Made by a program: the position numbers and the translations under genes. DNA of 64,000 nt, from NCBI RefSeq assembly GCF_002272795.1, contig NZ_MLAT01000009.1:1-64000 (forward strand), read 5' to 3'. Source of the DNA: Helicobacter sp. 13S00482-2. Its GTDB lineage: Bacteria; Campylobacterota; Campylobacteria; Campylobacterales; Helicobacteraceae. This document shows, piece after piece, positions 61,947-64,000 of this stretch (its first letter is position 1; each line of letters opens with the position of its first letter). Under the pieces are notes generated by a model that was not told the origin of the DNA, searched no databases, and saw nothing but the letters and a program-made list of their open reading frames with translations.

Positions 61947-63189
61947 GATCTACTCTAAAATCAATCCAAAAAAGTCAGGTCACAAAAAATATTGGATTAT
62001 TGGCATTTTTGTAGTGATATTACTCTTGATGATAGGCGGTATTTTCATAAAAAAAGATGACAATAAAATCACCTATATCACTTCTACTCCCCATATGGGC
62101 GATGTGGTTGCAAAAATAAATGCCACAGGCACACTATCACCCACTGATGAAGTAGAAATTGGGAGTCAAATCTCAGGAACAATTCAAGAAGTTTTTGTAG
62201 ATGTGAATGATTCTGTGACAAAAGGACAAATCCTAGCTAAAATCAACCCCGAAAAAATCAATCAAGCCCTAGATAAATATAAAGCTCAAATTGATTCTGC
62301 CAAAGCCTCTTTATTCTCATCAGAAGTAATGCTTGAGCAAAAAAAATGGAATTACGAACAAATGCAAAAGCTTTTCAAAGCCACAGGAGGCAAAACTCCC
62401 TCAGAGCTTGATCTTCAAAATGCAAAAATGGAATACCTCCAAGCAAAAGCAGATGTCCAAACCAAAAAAGCAGCAATAGAACAAATCGCCACAGATATGA
62501 AGACTTCTGAAATTGATCTAAAAAATTCAGTGATTACAAGCCCTATTGATGGAGTGGTCTTAGAGCGTAGCGTAGATCCTGGTCAAACAGTGGCCGCAAG
62601 TTTTCAAACCCCCACACTTTTTAAACTTGCTCAAAACCTCAAATCAATGAGCCTGATTGTGAATGTCTCTGAATCTGATATTGGAAAAGTAAAACCAGGT
62701 CAAAAGGTCATTTTTAGCGTAGATGCCTACCCTGATAGAGAGTTTGATGCACAGGTCAATCGTGTTAGTTTTGCATCTGCAAGTAATGATGATAACACGA
62801 ACAACATTGTGAGCTATGAAACAAAAATCTACGTAAATAACGAAGATCTGTTGCTAAAACCTGGCATGAGTGTGAATGCAAACATTCAAGTAGCACAAGC
62901 ACATAACGTGCTATTGGTTCCTGTAGCAGCAATTTTTTATGAACCCAAAAACTCCTCCAAGCAAACCAAAAAAACATCTCCCTCTTTAATGGGAAAACCA
63001 AGACCAAAAGCCACCATAAATGATTCAAAAGAAATCAAATCCAAAACCAGCACCATATATATTCTCAAAAACAACCTTCCAACTCCCCTTAATGTAGGCG
63101 TAGGCATCTCTGATGGAAAAATGGTTCAGATTATCTCTGAAGACATCAACACAAGCACCCAAATCATCACTTCAAGTACCACAAAATGA
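61933..63189 (+). CDS. macA: MacA/HlyD-type periplasmic adaptor
   Basis: A 418-residue adaptor with one N-terminal membrane helix (YWIIGIFVVILLLMIGGIFI), a biotinyl-lipoyl-like half (VEIGSQISGTIQEVFVDVND), a coiled-coil hairpin (about 115-200) and the second half GVVLERSVDPGQTVAASFQT. It bridges the MacB-type ATPase to the TolC-like channel. AAAGGAGATAAAA precedes the ATG. It overlaps the following ATPase gene by 4 bp. Confidence 0.88.
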   Translation: MHNTEIYSKINPKKSGHKKYWIIGIFVVILLLMIGGIFIKKDDNKITYITSTPHMGDVVAKINATGTLSPTDEVEIGSQISGTIQEVFVDVNDSVTKGQILAKINPEKINQALDKYKAQIDSAKASLFSSEVMLEQKKWNYEQMQKLFKATGGKTPSELDLQNAKMEYLQAKADVQTKKAAIEQIATDMKTSEIDLKNSVITSPIDGVVLERSVDPGQTVAASFQTPTLFKLAQNLKSMSLIVNVSESDIGKVKPGQKVIFSVDAYPDREFDAQVNRVSFASASNDDNTNNIVSYETKIYVNNEDLLLKPGMSVNANIQVAQAHNVLLVPVAAIFYEPKNSSKQTKKTSPSLMGKPRPKATINDSKEIKSKTSTIYILKNNLPTPLNVGVGISDGKMVQIISEDINTSTQIITSSTTK

Positions 63190-63872
63190 GCTCTTTAATA
63201 AAGCTAGAAAAGATTACTAAAACTTATGGCAAAGGAGAAAATACTTTTTTAGCACTCAAGGGCATTGATCTTGAAATCCAGGAAGGAGAATTTATTGCCT
63301 TAATGGGTCCTTCTGGATCAGGCAAATCAACTTTGGCAAATATTTTAGGCTGCCTAGATATAGGTAGCGGTGGAAAATATTTTTTTGATGGCGTGAGCGT
63401 TTTTGACCTAAATAGAAAACAAAGAGCATTACTCAGAAGGCATTACATTGGATTTATCTTTCAAGGTTTCAACCTACTTTCACGCACAAGTGCATTAGAA
63501 AATGTAGAATTACCTCTACTTTATCGAGGTATGCCAAAAAAAGAACGCAAAAACATAGCAATACAAGCATTAGAGATGGTGGGACTCAAAGACTGGGAAA
63601 ATCATAGTAGCAATGAACTTTCAGGAGGTCAACAACAAAGAGTCGCCATAGCTAGAGCCATCGCATCTAAACCCGTATTCTTACTAGCTGATGAACCTAC
63701 AGGAAATTTGGATACTCAACGCAGTGTAGAAGTGATGGAAATCCTAACAAGATTAAATCAAGAACTCAAAATCACCATATTGATGGTCACTCACGAACCA
63801 GAAATGGCTCAATACACAAAAAGACAAATCCATTTTTTAGATGGAAAGATACAGCAGGATTTCAACCAATGA
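63186..63872 (+). CDS. MacB-type ABC transporter ATP-binding protein
   Basis: A 228-residue ATPase with Walker A (LMGPSGSGKSTLANIL), Q-loop, signature LSGGQQQRVAIARA and Walker B VFLLADEPTGNLDTQ. It belongs to the LolD / MacB group, here separate from the permease. It energises export by the tripartite machine. Its stop overlaps the permease start by 3 bp. Confidence 0.93.
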   Translation: MSSLIKLEKITKTYGKGENTFLALKGIDLEIQEGEFIALMGPSGSGKSTLANILGCLDIGSGGKYFFDGVSVFDLNRKQRALLRRHYIGFIFQGFNLLSRTSALENVELPLLYRGMPKKERKNIAIQALEMVGLKDWENHSSNELSGGQQQRVAIARAIASKPVFLLADEPTGNLDTQRSVEVMEILTRLNQELKITILMVTHEPEMAQYTKRQIHFLDGKIQQDFNQ

Positions 63873-64000
63873 TACTCAACGCATTTTTTCTAGCATTCAA
63901 GCAAATCAGAAAAAATTACCTCCGAGCTTTTTTAACAATGCTTGGCGTGATTATTGGCGTTGGATCAGTTGTTGTGATGTTAGCACTAGGCAATGGAGTG
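63869..64000 (+). CDS. MacB-type ABC permease, 5' end only
   Basis: The first 44 codons, cut by the window end. They read MILNAFFLAFKQIRKNYLRA, then FLTMLGVIIGVGSVVVMLAL, the start of MacB / FtsX-type permeases (RAFLTMLGVIIG). This confirms that ATPase and permease are separate genes here. Partial on the 3' side. Confidence 0.9.
   Translation, partial: MILNAFFLAFKQIRKNYLRAFLTMLGVIIGVGSVVVMLALGNGV

Overview
The window reads as a chromosome segment of a non-pylori Helicobacter species, or a close relative in the Campylobacterota. The DNA is AT-rich. Gene order matches blocks I know from H. pylori: pnp / phosphoribosyltransferase / lptD / RDD / purD; truA / lptF / pcm / nrdB; rpsO / flhA / DHH phosphoesterase; moaC / mog / moaE / moaD / ribA; flgM / flgN / flgK; and csd3 / Nudix / pgbA / glcD. 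Species was not determined.

Region by region. Positions 1-3110 are a decayed Mu-like prophage tail module: repetitive non-coding DNA, a tail assembly chaperone with a possible -1 frame extension, a reversed coiled-coil gene and a truncated tape-measure protein. Positions 3174-5641 hold a frameshifted DUF4145 gene, a type II-C CRISPR array of 22 repeats and a tracrRNA, with no cas gene in the window. At 6085-7986 lies a secreted DUF1561 (PF07598) protein with the length and architecture of Leptospira virulence-modifying AB toxins. From 8027 to 19330 a long minus-strand housekeeping and envelope block runs from nrdB down to pnp, with a probable 6S RNA directly upstream of purD. After tRNA-Leu(UAG) comes an LPS glycosyltransferase island (GT9, two tandem GT25, GT90, GT10 fucosyltransferase, an O-antigen ligase-like protein). 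Then come rpsO / flhA / DHH, small envelope genes, an antiporter, purN and a molybdenum cofactor operon with ribA (32526-36569).

Positions 39697-45267 form a tightly packed minus-strand operon: a DPPR-synthase-like UbiA prenyltransferase, a GT87 enzyme with a C11 tract, a second polytopic GT-C-like protein, an SMR flippase-like protein, an extended SDR and a HAD phosphatase. I interpret it as a phase-variable, polyprenyl-phosphate-pentose glycosylation pathway; it is the most interesting system here. It is followed by gluconate 2-dehydrogenase-type subunits, cstA with its small partner, class II DAHP synthase, gatC, the flgM / flgN / flgK operon with a textbook sigma-28 promoter, the csd3 / Nudix / pgbA / glcD block, and a TolC / MacA / MacB-type export operon cut by the window end.

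Several parts act together on the cell surface. LptD and LptF export LPS, the GT island and the UbiA operon build or decorate surface glycans (one gene by a slippable tract), and Csd3 trims peptidoglycan. All functions come from family recognition and motifs read by eye; no database search was run.
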